Positions 47,931-56,660 of a DNA stretch of 64,000 bases are shown here, piece by piece. The notes under the pieces are model-generated. The model saw only the letters and a list, made by a program, of their open reading frames with translations, did no database searches and was not told the origin of the DNA. Origin of the DNA: Rhodobacterales bacterium HTCC2255 (GTDB lineage Bacteria; Pseudomonadota; Alphaproteobacteria; Rhodobacterales; Rhodobacteraceae). The position numbers and the translations under genes are program-made. Every line of letters starts with the position of its first letter. Position 1 is the first letter of the stretch. The stretch covers positions 850,027-914,026 of the forward strand of contig DS022282.1 of assembly GCA_000153745.1 (NCBI GenBank), written 5' to 3'.

Positions 47931-48410
47931 TCAATGCGTCATACCTCTTGGGTTATGTGATGATATTATAGGTATAGGAAATCGGTCCAACATTAATCTT
48001 AGTCCAAGACCAATATCCTCAGAATAGCTTACTATCTCTTTTACTAAATTACCTGAAACTAAATTAAATGCTAAAAGTTCTGCATCTTTGATATTACCCA
48101 TCGCTGCAAGAGAGATCATATTTGCAACAACACTTTCATCACCACCAAAACATTTACAATTTAATTCATGATGCATTATTTTTCTTCTAGATTGGGTTGC
48201 AAGCTTGATATAAAATTCTTCAAATTTGTTTGAATAATAAAGACCATGATCCTCCCCAAAAGCTAATAAAAAATCCTTTTTGAGAGCTTGTCTTGTTTCT
48301 AATGAACTTGCCATCATCCGAAAATATACAATTACAGACATTTCCAAAAGTGGCAATTCGTCCATTTGCCCAACCGGTGCACCACCTCTAAATTTTTGAT
48401 GTATAGTCAT
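47931..48410 (-). CDS. Conserved-looking hypothetical protein (159 aa)
   Basis: Soluble 159-residue protein without signal or membrane helix. It opens MTIHQKFRGGAPVGQMDELPLLE, which I associate loosely with an uncharacterised rhodobacterial family. A His/Cys cluster HHELNCKCFGGDE (about residues 80-92) might bind metal. It is convergent with proV and precedes no obvious partner. The codon use and composition look native. Function unknown. Confidence 0.6.
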   Translation of the reverse strand: MTIHQKFRGGAPVGQMDELPLLEMSVIVYFRMMASSLETRQALKKDFLLAFGEDHGLYYSNKFEEFYIKLATQSRRKIMHHELNCKCFGGDESVVANMISLAAMGNIKDAELLAFNLVSGNLVKEIVSYSEDIGLGLRLMLDRFPIPIISSHNPRGMTH

Positions 48411-48628
48411 AATATCACCTTAACAGTATTAGTTTCGCGTTGACCAAATAATACCTTATTAATTTAGTCAACTATTAATAAATCTATGAATTTTCACTGC
48501 TTGTCAACATAATTTTATCTCACAATGAATATGAAATGAAAAAAATATTAATATTTCTCAAGTTGAAAAGTACTTTAAAAGTAAATCAATAGATTTTTAT
48601 ACTTTTAAAAAAGTTAATTTGTTAAAAA

Positions 48629-49336
48629 TTAACTAAGCAACCAACCACCATCAACATCTACAGTCGTTCCAGTTACAAACTGGTTCTTAATCACGTACAT
48701 AAGCCCTTCAGCCACTTCTTCTGACGTTCCAGCTCTTGGTATTAGATTATCTTTTGTCATATTTTCGTATAACTTTTCTCTCTCAGTTCCTGTAAGAGTA
48801 ACCATTGGAGTATTAATTGTTCCTGGAGAAACAATATTAATTCTTATTCTGGGAGAAATCTCTTTTGCTAATGCACGAGCCATCGCCTCCACTGCACCTC
48901 CAACAGAAGAAAGCGCAATTTGACCAGGCCTACAGTTTCGTGCTGGAGAACCCGATACAAGAGTAATTGAGCCGCCATCTGTTACATGTTTTGCTCCATG
49001 GCGTACAACATTTGCATATCCCCAAAGTTTATCAAAAGATCCTTTAAAGCCATCCATATCCATTTCTAAGAATGGTCCAATAGCTCGTTCACCACCAGTA
49101 GCTGAACTTATCAAAATATCAAAAGGAGCAAGCTTTTCTAAAAGCTTCTTAACACTCATTTCATCTCTAACGTCACAAGCCACAAATTTAACCCCATTTG
49201 GTAGTTGTGATTTTTTCTCAGATGATCGTCCTATAGCAACAACTTCTGTACCAGCAATTTGCAGCATCTTAACTGTTGCTAGACCAATCCCAGATGTGCC
49301 GCCAAATACTATTGCTTTTTTATTAATTAAATCCAT
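48629..49336 (-). CDS. Short-chain dehydrogenase-like protein lacking the YxxxK motif
   Basis: 235-residue Rossmann-fold SDR with the cofactor loop GGTSGIG (12-18) and the C-terminal PGTINTPM and VTGTTVDVDGGWL elements. The catalytic region reads PGQIALSSVGGAVEAMARAL, with neither Tyr nor Lys at the usual YxxxK spacing (positions near 141 and 145). It may be catalytically atypical or a binding protein. It is the last gene of the SnoaL-ABC operon, 33 bp after the RraA-like gene. An AT-rich inverted repeat overlaps its stop. Confidence 0.8.
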   Translation of the reverse strand: MDLINKKAIVFGGTSGIGLATVKMLQIAGTEVVAIGRSSEKKSQLPNGVKFVACDVRDEMSVKKLLEKLAPFDILISSATGGERAIGPFLEMDMDGFKGSFDKLWGYANVVRHGAKHVTDGGSITLVSGSPARNCRPGQIALSSVGGAVEAMARALAKEISPRIRINIVSPGTINTPMVTLTGTEREKLYENMTKDNLIPRAGTSEEVAEGLMYVIKNQFVTGTTVDVDGGWLLS

Positions 49337-49369
49337 CTGGAATATCCTTATTCTTTACTATCAATTTTC

Positions 49370-50062
49370 TTATGTTCGGGCTTTCTCAAAATCATTCCAA
49401 GCCGTTTCAAATGCATCAAAATCAAAGCCCTTTTTACGTGCTGGATCCAATATCAACCTTTCTGTTTGCTGCATTTTCAAAATTGAGGTTTCTAAGTTAT
49501 CTATAACATCAGTAGGAACTACGACTGCACCATGCCGATCAGCATGTACTAAATCACCCGACTTTATATTCATCCCAAAAATATTTATTGGCTGGTTAAC
49601 ACTGCGCACATGCACAAACCCATGGCTTGGGCCTATACTTCCAGCAACAACAGGAAAACCTTCTGCCATATCACCTAAATCCCTCATTACACCATTAGTA
49701 AGCGCACCTGACATACCGAAACCTTTATGGATAGTTGTATTTACTTCGCCCCAGAAGGCTCCAATACAATTTGGATAATCCAGATCTTCGACCACTGCAA
49801 TTGACGGCTTAACATTTTCTGACATTGCCTTGTAATAATTCATACGACGCTCTCTAATTACAGAAACTGCTTCTGTAGGAGGTTCAATTGCCGCTATTTG
49901 AGCAGTGACTGCATAGCCAACAATGACACCTTTTGTATCAGAGGCAAGCATAGTTCCTCTCGTAAAATCATTGAAGCCTCTCTTACCTTGGGCAACCTCT
50001 ATTGCATTACAAACCGTTGGAGTGTCCACAGATTGTAATAAATTTAAAAGTGATATTTTCAT
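49370..50062 (-). CDS. RraA-like / class II pyruvate aldolase family protein
   Basis: 230 residues of the RraA/HMG-aldolase fold. Typical marks: TPTVCNAIEVA near the start, GALTNGVMRDLGDM with the Arg-Asp pair, and GDLVHADRHGAVVVP. In catabolic operons such proteins are usually metal-dependent aldolases or decarboxylases acting on 4-hydroxy-2-oxo acids, not RNase E inhibitors. The start is ATG 50062, overlapping the hydrolase stop (ATGA) with ribosome site GGAGG. Likely a carbon-carbon cleavage step of the unknown pathway. Confidence 0.8.
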   Translation of the reverse strand: MKISLLNLLQSVDTPTVCNAIEVAQGKRGFNDFTRGTMLASDTKGVIVGYAVTAQIAAIEPPTEAVSVIRERRMNYYKAMSENVKPSIAVVEDLDYPNCIGAFWGEVNTTIHKGFGMSGALTNGVMRDLGDMAEGFPVVAGSIGPSHGFVHVRSVNQPINIFGMNIKSGDLVHADRHGAVVVPTDVIDNLETSILKMQQTERLILDPARKKGFDFDAFETAWNDFEKART

Positions 50063-50754
50063 GTATCCTCCAGCCAACTTGCAAGCGCCATAGTTGTAAT
50101 TTTTGGTTGTTCCAATGTTGGAAGATGGCCCGCATCTTCTATGATTTCTAATTTACTATTTTCTAATAGAGTATGCATTAATTCGTGACGTTCAAGCGGG
50201 CATAAAACATCATGCCTACCACAAAGCACTAAAGCTGGTCTCTTATATGATCCTAGCGTATTTTTTTGATCAACACGATCTCGAAGCGCAATGGATTGGC
50301 GAATAAATGCATCAGGTCCAATATCAAGCGCCATATCCATGCACAGTTTTAATATCTCAGTTTTTCTAACCCCATCAAAAAGGTAATTTGGCTTCATTTC
50401 ATCACGGATTATTTCTTTGAGTTGCCCATTTTTAATTGCATCTATTTGCGGGCCCCGCCGCTTTAATACATCAGGCAACTCAGCAAGAGGATTTGTGTCA
50501 AGTAAAGCTAAACGCTCAACCCTCTCTGGTGCTTGAGATACAATTTCCATTGCTACTATCCCACCCATTGAAAGTCCTGCTAATGCAAAAACTGGCGGTG
50601 CATTATTTAAGACATCAGAAGCCAATTCTGAAATTGTTTCATGATCAGTAATTTTTGCAAAATGTACTTCTCTTCGTTTAGACAGTTCATTTATTTGGGA
50701 AGCAAAAAGACGTTCATCACACATCATTCCAGGTAGCAAAACAAGAGGTGTCAT
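50059..50754 (-). CDS. Alpha/beta-fold hydrolase
   Basis: 231 residues. Catalytic triad visible: Ser62 (GLSMGG), Asp182 (GRHDVLCP) and His210 (AGHLPTLE). The oxyanion region is LLPGMMCDERLF. It could open a lactone or an ester formed earlier in the pathway. It overlaps the MetE-like gene by 4 bp and the RraA-like gene by 4 bp, so all three are co-translated. Confidence 0.85.
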   Translation of the reverse strand: MTPLVLLPGMMCDERLFASQINELSKRREVHFAKITDHETISELASDVLNNAPPVFALAGLSMGGIVAMEIVSQAPERVERLALLDTNPLAELPDVLKRRGPQIDAIKNGQLKEIIRDEMKPNYLFDGVRKTEILKLCMDMALDIGPDAFIRQSIALRDRVDQKNTLGSYKRPALVLCGRHDVLCPLERHELMHTLLENSKLEIIEDAGHLPTLEQPKITTMALASWLEDT

Positions 50755-51875
50755 GAGGCTAAAGCAGCGCCCTCGGATAAAGATTTGAGTTTTGCATAAG
50801 CAATTTGTGGGTCAACAGCTCCAAAGCCCGCAAAAGTACCAAATCCACAATCTGACCCTGCAATTACTCTATCTTTTCCAACTATATTCGCAAATCTCTC
50901 AATTCTTTGTGCGACAAGTTCTGGGTGTTCAATAAAATTGGTCGTAGTATCGACCACGCCGGGAACTAATACCTTGTTGTCAGGAATTTCAGATTTTCTA
51001 TCTCTGAATACTGTCCATTCATGCGCATGTCTTGGATTGGAAGTTTCAAATAATAAGTAACCAGCGTTTGCAGACATCAAGGTAGAAAACATTTTATCCA
51101 TTGGAATATCACAGCAATGAGGCCCTTCGTAATTTCCCCAACATATATGAATCCTAACTTTATCTTCTGGAACGTCTTTTAACGCATAATTCAAAGCTTC
51201 GACATGAGAAGCTGCAACTTTAAGAAATTCATCGTCAGTTAAATCATTAAAAAGCATATGCCTAGAGAGTGCTAAATCTGGGCAATCCAATTGCAAATCT
51301 AATCCAGATGCTACGATTGTTTCATATTCTGTTTTCATCGCATCCGCTAATGCAGATAAATATTCTTCTCGTGTCTTATAAAAATCATTTTGTAAAAATA
51401 AAGAAATTACACCAGGAGAGGCAGCATTCATAAAACCTCTTGTTCTTCCATGTGCAGACATTGCCGCCTTTAAATTAGTAATATCTTTTTGTAATTCCCC
51501 CTGCCCTTTTGAAGAAACGGGCCCAGTACACATGGGTCTAGCATATTGAGGTGTGCCTCCTTCATTTGCAAGGCGTTCTAAAAATGTTGGAAACATTTTT
51601 AGATCAGCTGGAGCATTTCGAGGGCTATCACCCGAAAAGCCTGTATAACGATCCTTTACATAAGTTGCATATGATATTTTTGAAGTTTCACCATCACTAA
51701 CAATATCAATTCCAGATTCTGTTTGTTTTCCAACAGTATCATGCACTGCTTTTGTCATTGCTTCATCAAATGATGTTTCATCATAATTCTCATTATTTTC
51801 ACGAGCAAATATGAAATCAACAACCTCCTGTGATCTAGGTAGACTGCCAACATGCGAAGTAAGGATTCTTGTCAT
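50751..51875 (-). CDS. Core MetE-like zinc methyl/alkyl-transfer protein
   Basis: 374-residue protein matching the C-terminal (catalytic) domain of cobalamin-independent methionine synthase, without the N-terminal half. VGSLPR at residues 9-14 and a zinc set His243, Cys245, Glu277 and Cys343 are present. Relatives include core-MetE enzymes and epoxyalkane:coenzyme M transferase, all activating a thiol on zinc. In a sugar-type catabolic operon its role is unclear; thiol-dependent transfer or demethylation is conceivable. No metF or methionine genes are nearby. Confidence 0.8.
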   Translation of the reverse strand: MTRILTSHVGSLPRSQEVVDFIFARENNENYDETSFDEAMTKAVHDTVGKQTESGIDIVSDGETSKISYATYVKDRYTGFSGDSPRNAPADLKMFPTFLERLANEGGTPQYARPMCTGPVSSKGQGELQKDITNLKAAMSAHGRTRGFMNAASPGVISLFLQNDFYKTREEYLSALADAMKTEYETIVASGLDLQLDCPDLALSRHMLFNDLTDDEFLKVAASHVEALNYALKDVPEDKVRIHICWGNYEGPHCCDIPMDKMFSTLMSANAGYLLFETSNPRHAHEWTVFRDRKSEIPDNKVLVPGVVDTTTNFIEHPELVAQRIERFANIVGKDRVIAGSDCGFGTFAGFGAVDPQIAYAKLKSLSEGAALAS

Positions 51876-51895
51876 TTTTCTTCTCTCTTATTATT

Positions 51896-52864
51896 TTAAT
51901 TTTTAGTCCATGTTGGGCCAGCAGGATCATCATTAGATTTTACACGGTACATACTAGCTTCACCAGCCATTGATGGTTCAAGTTTGTGTGAAAATCCAGC
52001 AGGTAAAATACATGTATCACCAGGGTTTAATGTAACTGTATAATTTTCCCATTTCAGCAACCAATGTCCGCGCATCGGCATCAGAACAATTGAGTCCTTA
52101 AAAGTTAAAACCTCATCATGTAATGATCCTCGAGTGATGAAATCCATTTCAAACCCTGGTTTATCTGGTAACATTGCGTCTTCACCAATTACTTTTATAG
52201 GTGATTTTCCTGCTAAACCCATTAAATCTAGGTATCGAGCTACGTGCCTTGGAATGACATCAATAGCTGGTGGTTCAGGCATTTTCGCTAATTTTTCATC
52301 TGATAATATCGGCATTGGTGAAATACCTTCAGGCAATTTTTGACCCTTTTTACTGTCGTAAAGCTTGCTATTATCCCCTAAAATAAGGCCATGCTCTGCA
52401 GCATCCTGAATAACTTGAGGTGCCCATGTTACGCCACCACCAGCATCATCGCCTCCTAAAACAGCCATTATCATTCCATAATCTAAGCCTATATTCTCAA
52501 ATCCACGAAATATCCCCGTCGGTATATTTATTATATCACCCTCTTCTAAAACTACTTCACCAGCTTTACCCCACCGTCCCCAAAAAAACCTCCATCTGCC
52601 TTTTAGAACAAAAAAGACTTCAGCAGTGGTATGGCTGTGTAAAGAGTTTCTACATCTTGGCGGTTGGCCGGCTGCGCCAATATTAAACCCTGGTGTATCT
52701 TTTATATGTACATGCTGATCTGGGCTCTCAGAAACGCCACCACCAATTATGGTGAAATTCTCTTTTTGGTCACTGCCAGGAGTGTGTGCATCAATAAACG
52801 CAGTTTTGCATGGAATTAAATCTCCATACCTAACAATACGTGCTTCTAGTTCTTCTGATGTCAT
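51896..52864 (-). CDS. Bicupin-domain protein
   Basis: 322 residues with two cupin barrels. The first (about 70-135) has the metal-type motif H76-S-H78-x3-E82, but the closing His is not evident (IPTGIFRGF). The second (about 235-305) has RGHWLLKW and LNPGDTCILPAGFSHKLEP. The build recalls gentisate-dioxygenase-like or sugar-isomerase bicupins, but I cannot place it. Both flanking genes are adjacent within about 20 bp, consistent with one operon. Confidence 0.75.
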   Translation of the reverse strand: MTSEELEARIVRYGDLIPCKTAFIDAHTPGSDQKENFTIIGGGVSESPDQHVHIKDTPGFNIGAAGQPPRCRNSLHSHTTAEVFFVLKGRWRFFWGRWGKAGEVVLEEGDIINIPTGIFRGFENIGLDYGMIMAVLGGDDAGGGVTWAPQVIQDAAEHGLILGDNSKLYDSKKGQKLPEGISPMPILSDEKLAKMPEPPAIDVIPRHVARYLDLMGLAGKSPIKVIGEDAMLPDKPGFEMDFITRGSLHDEVLTFKDSIVLMPMRGHWLLKWENYTVTLNPGDTCILPAGFSHKLEPSMAGEASMYRVKSNDDPAGPTWTKN

Positions 52865-52868
52865 TTTA

Positions 52869-53837
52869 CTATCCTGTCTTCATTGCAATTTGTTTCCAAA
52901 TCGATGTTTCATCATAAAGGGTATATTCTCTTCGTATCCCCCATGGGCCAAATTCCACGTGGCTTGCACCCATAACATGAACTTCAGCTCCAGTAGGCTT
53001 TCCAAAAGCACCCCAACCGTCATGTTTTCCTGTCAAACTCCAACGAATAGCAGCTCTAGGAGGCATTAATGGGTCTTCTCTTCCTATTTGATGGTCTATA
53101 GAAAAAGTTGCTGATGGAAATGAAGCTCGTAATTTAGTCCAAAAACCATCAACACCATCTGATGAATATAATTCACTCCCACCAGGGTAGAAACCTGTCA
53201 CAGCTCGATCATATTCTACAGGAATTACATTCAAATCAGCAGACATAATTCTATTTAATATTTCAGAATACTTCTTACCCCAATCATCATCATTTCCACG
53301 ACCAGTATACGGTCCAGTTTTATCAATAGATGGGTGGAAAGGCTTTATACATTTTCCAGGACCACCCTCTCTCTCGATAAGATCTATTGCATACTCTTTT
53401 GGGTCCCAACCTAATTGGCGTACCACAGCCCCTTGGTCTCTAATTAACCACTCATCATTAATTTGATTATTTATTGCATGACAGTCTGCAATCACTCTAT
53501 AACGTAGTTTCTTACCTGAAGCTTTTCCATAAACACCATCACCTAGGTGTGTTGCAGTGGTTAAAATTCTATGAGAAGAAAGCATCCCTTCTTCTGGAGA
53601 TCCAGACCATATAACATCCTCACCCAAAAGTCTCCGGTCAGGAAATTCAGCCAATGTTGACATTGTTGCAGCTATAACTCCGTCATTCCCAAAAACAATT
53701 GAACCAGGTGATCTCACTGGAATATCTTTAGAGTAATAATGATTAAGTGTTGCCAATCCTCTATCTTCCCAAATTTCTTTAGTGATGCCTAAGATATAAT
53801 CAGGGAAATCTTTAAATTGATCTGAAAAACCTTTCAT
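52869..53837 (-). CDS. Two-domain SnoaL/NTF2-like protein (D)
   Basis: 322-residue protein with two NTF2-like halves, the first to about residue 160 (VRSPGSIVFGNDGVIAATMSTLAEFPDRRLLGED) and the second from about 195 (NVIPVEYDRAVTGFYPGGSEL, then IRREYTLYDETSIWKQI). The start is ATG 53837, overlapping the LacI stop (ATGA) and preceded by AAGGATG. It is the most divergent of the four SnoaL-like proteins here. SnoaL-fold enzymes catalyse aldol cyclisation, hydration or isomerisation; the reaction here is unknown. Confidence 0.75.
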   Translation of the reverse strand: MKGFSDQFKDFPDYILGITKEIWEDRGLATLNHYYSKDIPVRSPGSIVFGNDGVIAATMSTLAEFPDRRLLGEDVIWSGSPEEGMLSSHRILTTATHLGDGVYGKASGKKLRYRVIADCHAINNQINDEWLIRDQGAVVRQLGWDPKEYAIDLIEREGGPGKCIKPFHPSIDKTGPYTGRGNDDDWGKKYSEILNRIMSADLNVIPVEYDRAVTGFYPGGSELYSSDGVDGFWTKLRASFPSATFSIDHQIGREDPLMPPRAAIRWSLTGKHDGWGAFGKPTGAEVHVMGASHVEFGPWGIRREYTLYDETSIWKQIAMKTG

Positions 53838-54853
53838 GAGGTCCATCCTTTCGGTATTTTTGCAGAGCTACGGATAATTAATGGGCTTTCTACCTTAATA
53901 TGCTTTGGCTCTTGTGATGGGTTGGTAATTTTATCCAATATAAGAGCAACTGTTTCATCTACCATTATATTTGATCTTTGACGCATAGTTGTAAGATCAT
54001 ATGCCTCTAATGATGCTGGGGGAACATCATCATAACCAATAATGCTAACTTCCTGTGGAATCTTTATATTCAGTTCGCCACGCAATACATCCATGACAGC
54101 AAACGCCATTGAATCCTGAACAACGAATACAGCATCAGGATGATCTGGCCTATCAAACATTTCTCGCGCAGCTTCTTTTGCTCGGCTTACTGTAAAATCA
54201 CCTAATGCATGGGCTGCTAGGTCTTGCCCTGCTTCTTTCAATCCTTCACGAAAGCCTGCTTCACGATCACGGTGGGTTGATGCACCTTCCCAACCCCCAA
54301 TATAAGCAATTTTTTTATGCCCAGCAGAAACAAAAAATTTTGATACAGTTTTTCCACCTTCGAAATTATCAGATGTAACTGCTGAATGTTCTTTAGAATC
54401 TTGCGCTCTGTTAAAAAGGACTACAGGTACTCCAGCAGCTTCACATCGTGCTGTAAGATCACTTGAAATACTTACACTAGCAGCAATTATTCCATCTACT
54501 TGGTAATCCAACAAACCGTCAATAACATGATCTGTAGACTCCGTATCATTTGATGCCATGAATACTAACACATGGTAGCCTAAAGTTTGTAATGCATTAG
54601 AAAGTTTTTCTAAGGCTACAGGATAAAAATAATTATCTAAATAAGCTACAACAAGGCCGATAATTCGACTTTTTCCAGTAATCAAGGATCGAGCTAATAT
54701 ATTTGGTCTATACCCCAGTTCAATAGCAGCGGCACGAACCTTTAGCATAGTTTTTGAGCTCGCTGAAGCTCCAGGAGTAAATACTCTACTCACTGCAGAT
54801 TGACTAACTCCAGCGAGTTTAGCTACTTGTAGTGAAGTTACTCTTTCTACCAT
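53834..54853 (-). CDS. LacI-family transcriptional regulator
   Basis: 339 residues. Helix-turn-helix at about 7-26 (LQVAKLAGVSQSAVSRVF), hinge LGYRPNILARSL, and a sugar-binding-protein-like core with IGLVVAYLDNYFYP and SIIGYDDVPPASLEAYDLTT. The start is ATG 54853, overlapping the SDR stop (TGATG); a longer frame begins with TTG. It lies inside the operon it probably controls. A matching 20-bp palindrome with a central CG lies at 62888-62907, upstream of the ATPase and the divergent SnoaL gene. Confidence 0.9.
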   Translation of the reverse strand: MVERVTSLQVAKLAGVSQSAVSRVFTPGASASSKTMLKVRAAAIELGYRPNILARSLITGKSRIIGLVVAYLDNYFYPVALEKLSNALQTLGYHVLVFMASNDTESTDHVIDGLLDYQVDGIIAASVSISSDLTARCEAAGVPVVLFNRAQDSKEHSAVTSDNFEGGKTVSKFFVSAGHKKIAYIGGWEGASTHRDREAGFREGLKEAGQDLAAHALGDFTVSRAKEAAREMFDRPDHPDAVFVVQDSMAFAVMDVLRGELNIKIPQEVSIIGYDDVPPASLEAYDLTTMRQRSNIMVDETVALILDKITNPSQEPKHIKVESPLIIRSSAKIPKGWTS

Positions 54854-55611
54854 CAGCCCGCTGTCCAACCCCCATCTATAATCATATGAGTTCCCGTAAC
54901 CATCGATGACGCATCAGATGCTAAATAAACCGCAGCTCCCATAATATCTTCCACTTCACCAATACGTCCAAGTTTAATTTTTTGATTAATGAGTTGGGCC
55001 ATTTCAATATTTTCAAAAGTTTTTTCAGTTAAAGGTGTGCGAATAAATGTTGGGCAAATAGTATTAATACGAATATCAAATGAGCCCCATTCAATTGCCA
55101 TACTTTTCACCATACCCTCAATTGCATGCTTTGAAGAAGAATACACTGTTCGATCAATCCCCCCCACATGTCCCATTTGTGATGAAATATGTATAATCGA
55201 ACCACTTATTTTAGATGCTTTCATAGCTTTTGCAGCATACACTGATAGAAAATATGCAGACCTTAAATTTAAATTCATTACTGCATCAAAATTTTCAGGT
55301 GTTGTGTCAAACGCTGGGGAATGTCGGGCCATTCCAGCAGAATTTATTACTATATCATATGGCTTTTCCATTACTTTTTCTAATGCAAACAAGTCTGTTT
55401 GGTCCAAAACCAATGCCTCTGCATCATAGCCATTTGAATTTATCGCTGAGACTGTCTTATCTAAGAGATCAATTCCTCGAGCTGCACAAATCACTTTTGC
55501 ACCAGATTGTGCCATTGCTGCTGCACACGCTTGGCCAATACCTGAAGATGCGCCAGTTACCAATGCGCGTTTACCTTTTAATGAAAATGATGGGAGCAAA
55601 GGTAAAATCAT
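54853..55611 (-). CDS. Short-chain dehydrogenase/reductase
   Basis: 252-residue classical SDR. Cofactor motif TGASSGIG (about 19-26), NSAGMARHSPAF, catalytic Ser in IIHISSQMG, YSSSK (Tyr-x3-Lys), and a C-terminal GTHMIIDGGW. Probably oxidises a hydroxyl of the imported substrate or reduces a keto intermediate. Coupled by a 4-bp overlap to SnoaL B upstream and by one base to the LacI gene downstream. Confidence 0.9.
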   Translation of the reverse strand: MILPLLPSFSLKGKRALVTGASSGIGQACAAAMAQSGAKVICAARGIDLLDKTVSAINSNGYDAEALVLDQTDLFALEKVMEKPYDIVINSAGMARHSPAFDTTPENFDAVMNLNLRSAYFLSVYAAKAMKASKISGSIIHISSQMGHVGGIDRTVYSSSKHAIEGMVKSMAIEWGSFDIRINTICPTFIRTPLTEKTFENIEMAQLINQKIKLGRIGEVEDIMGAAVYLASDASSMVTGTHMIIDGGWTAG

Positions 55612-56660
55612 ATACTTACCCCAATTGGATAAGAAACTTTACCTGATACACGTGCTTTATTAAATTCACGTAAACGTGAAAAAACATCAACGCCAATTTG
55701 GGAGTAAACATCAAGCAAATCTACTAAAACCCAATTCTCACGTATTAGGTTATTTTCTACTCTCCAGAAATCCAGACTTCGCATAGTAATTTTTTGTCCT
55801 GAAGGAGCAATGCCAAGCCAACCATCTCCTGAAACAGTCATTTGCATATTTGGCCAACCAGTGGCTATTACATATGGCCCATCACCAAAAAAATGACAGC
55901 TTAGAGTACCCGTCGTTCCACCTTTTCTATCAGGCAAAGCCTTAAGAAATGGAATTTGATGCCAATTTCTAAACCCATCAAGGCCTCTCATTGAACCAAT
56001 TCCTGCTGGGCCATACCAGTTGACACATGGATGCCAATATTCTTCAGCCTTCATTATTTCAGGGCCACCTTCAGAGGGATGGCGCGATAAGTTAGTAAGC
56101 ATCTCAATTACAACATCTAAACTTTCTGTTCCATGAGAAGACGCTCTATTAGCTGATGTCAATCCATCTTGGCTAGCAGGCCCAGGTATAAACATTTCAC
56201 ACCCCAAGCTTGGAGACATTGGCCATGCTCCTGCTTGCATCATAAGTTCTGGTATGTCCCATATTGCTTGAACTTCAATAATCTTATCATCCTCAAAACA
56301 ATAAAACTCATGAAAACGCATATGCACTAAATGTCCTGTTGGAGGTATTTCCAAAAATGGTCCAACAAAAGTTCCTACATAGGACCCACAACACCCTACC
56401 CAATCTTTACCTTCGATTGTTTTGCCACTCACGACGATTGTATCCCGTCGCTCAACATTAGGGATTGCATCGACTAGGGGAGCAAAACAATTATCATAAA
56501 ATTCATTTTTTAATACATCACCAAAGGGATGGCACATCTGAATTTTAACTTCTTGTGAAAATATATTTTGAATATACGACCGCACAGCCAATTCATCGAA
56601 ATCATACATTGCTTTTAAAAACAGCTCTATACTTTCTCTATTTTTCTGCGCGCTATTCAT
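55608..56660 (-). CDS. Two-domain SnoaL/NTF2-like protein (B)
   Basis: 350 residues with two NTF2-like domains (about 5-165 and 185-330). The second shares strings with the other family members in this locus: NWYGPAGIGSMRGLDGF, GWPNMQM, GWLGIAPSGQK and the end motif ENWVLVDLLDVYSQIGVDVF. Such paralogy with the proteins at 57989 and 63003 indicates local duplication. It starts right after the HisD-like stop. Function unknown; the fold allows acid-base chemistry on a bound metabolite. Confidence 0.78.
   Translation of the reverse strand: MNSAQKNRESIELFLKAMYDFDELAVRSYIQNIFSQEVKIQMCHPFGDVLKNEFYDNCFAPLVDAIPNVERRDTIVVSGKTIEGKDWVGCCGSYVGTFVGPFLEIPPTGHLVHMRFHEFYCFEDDKIIEVQAIWDIPELMMQAGAWPMSPSLGCEMFIPGPASQDGLTSANRASSHGTESLDVVIEMLTNLSRHPSEGGPEIMKAEEYWHPCVNWYGPAGIGSMRGLDGFRNWHQIPFLKALPDRKGGTTGTLSCHFFGDGPYVIATGWPNMQMTVSGDGWLGIAPSGQKITMRSLDFWRVENNLIRENWVLVDLLDVYSQIGVDVFSRLREFNKARVSGKVSYPIGVSI

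Noticed and set aside
49370-50062. RNase E activity regulator RraA
   Set aside because: The genuine RNase E/G gene is far away and this copy is embedded in a catabolic operon; an aldolase-type role is more likely.
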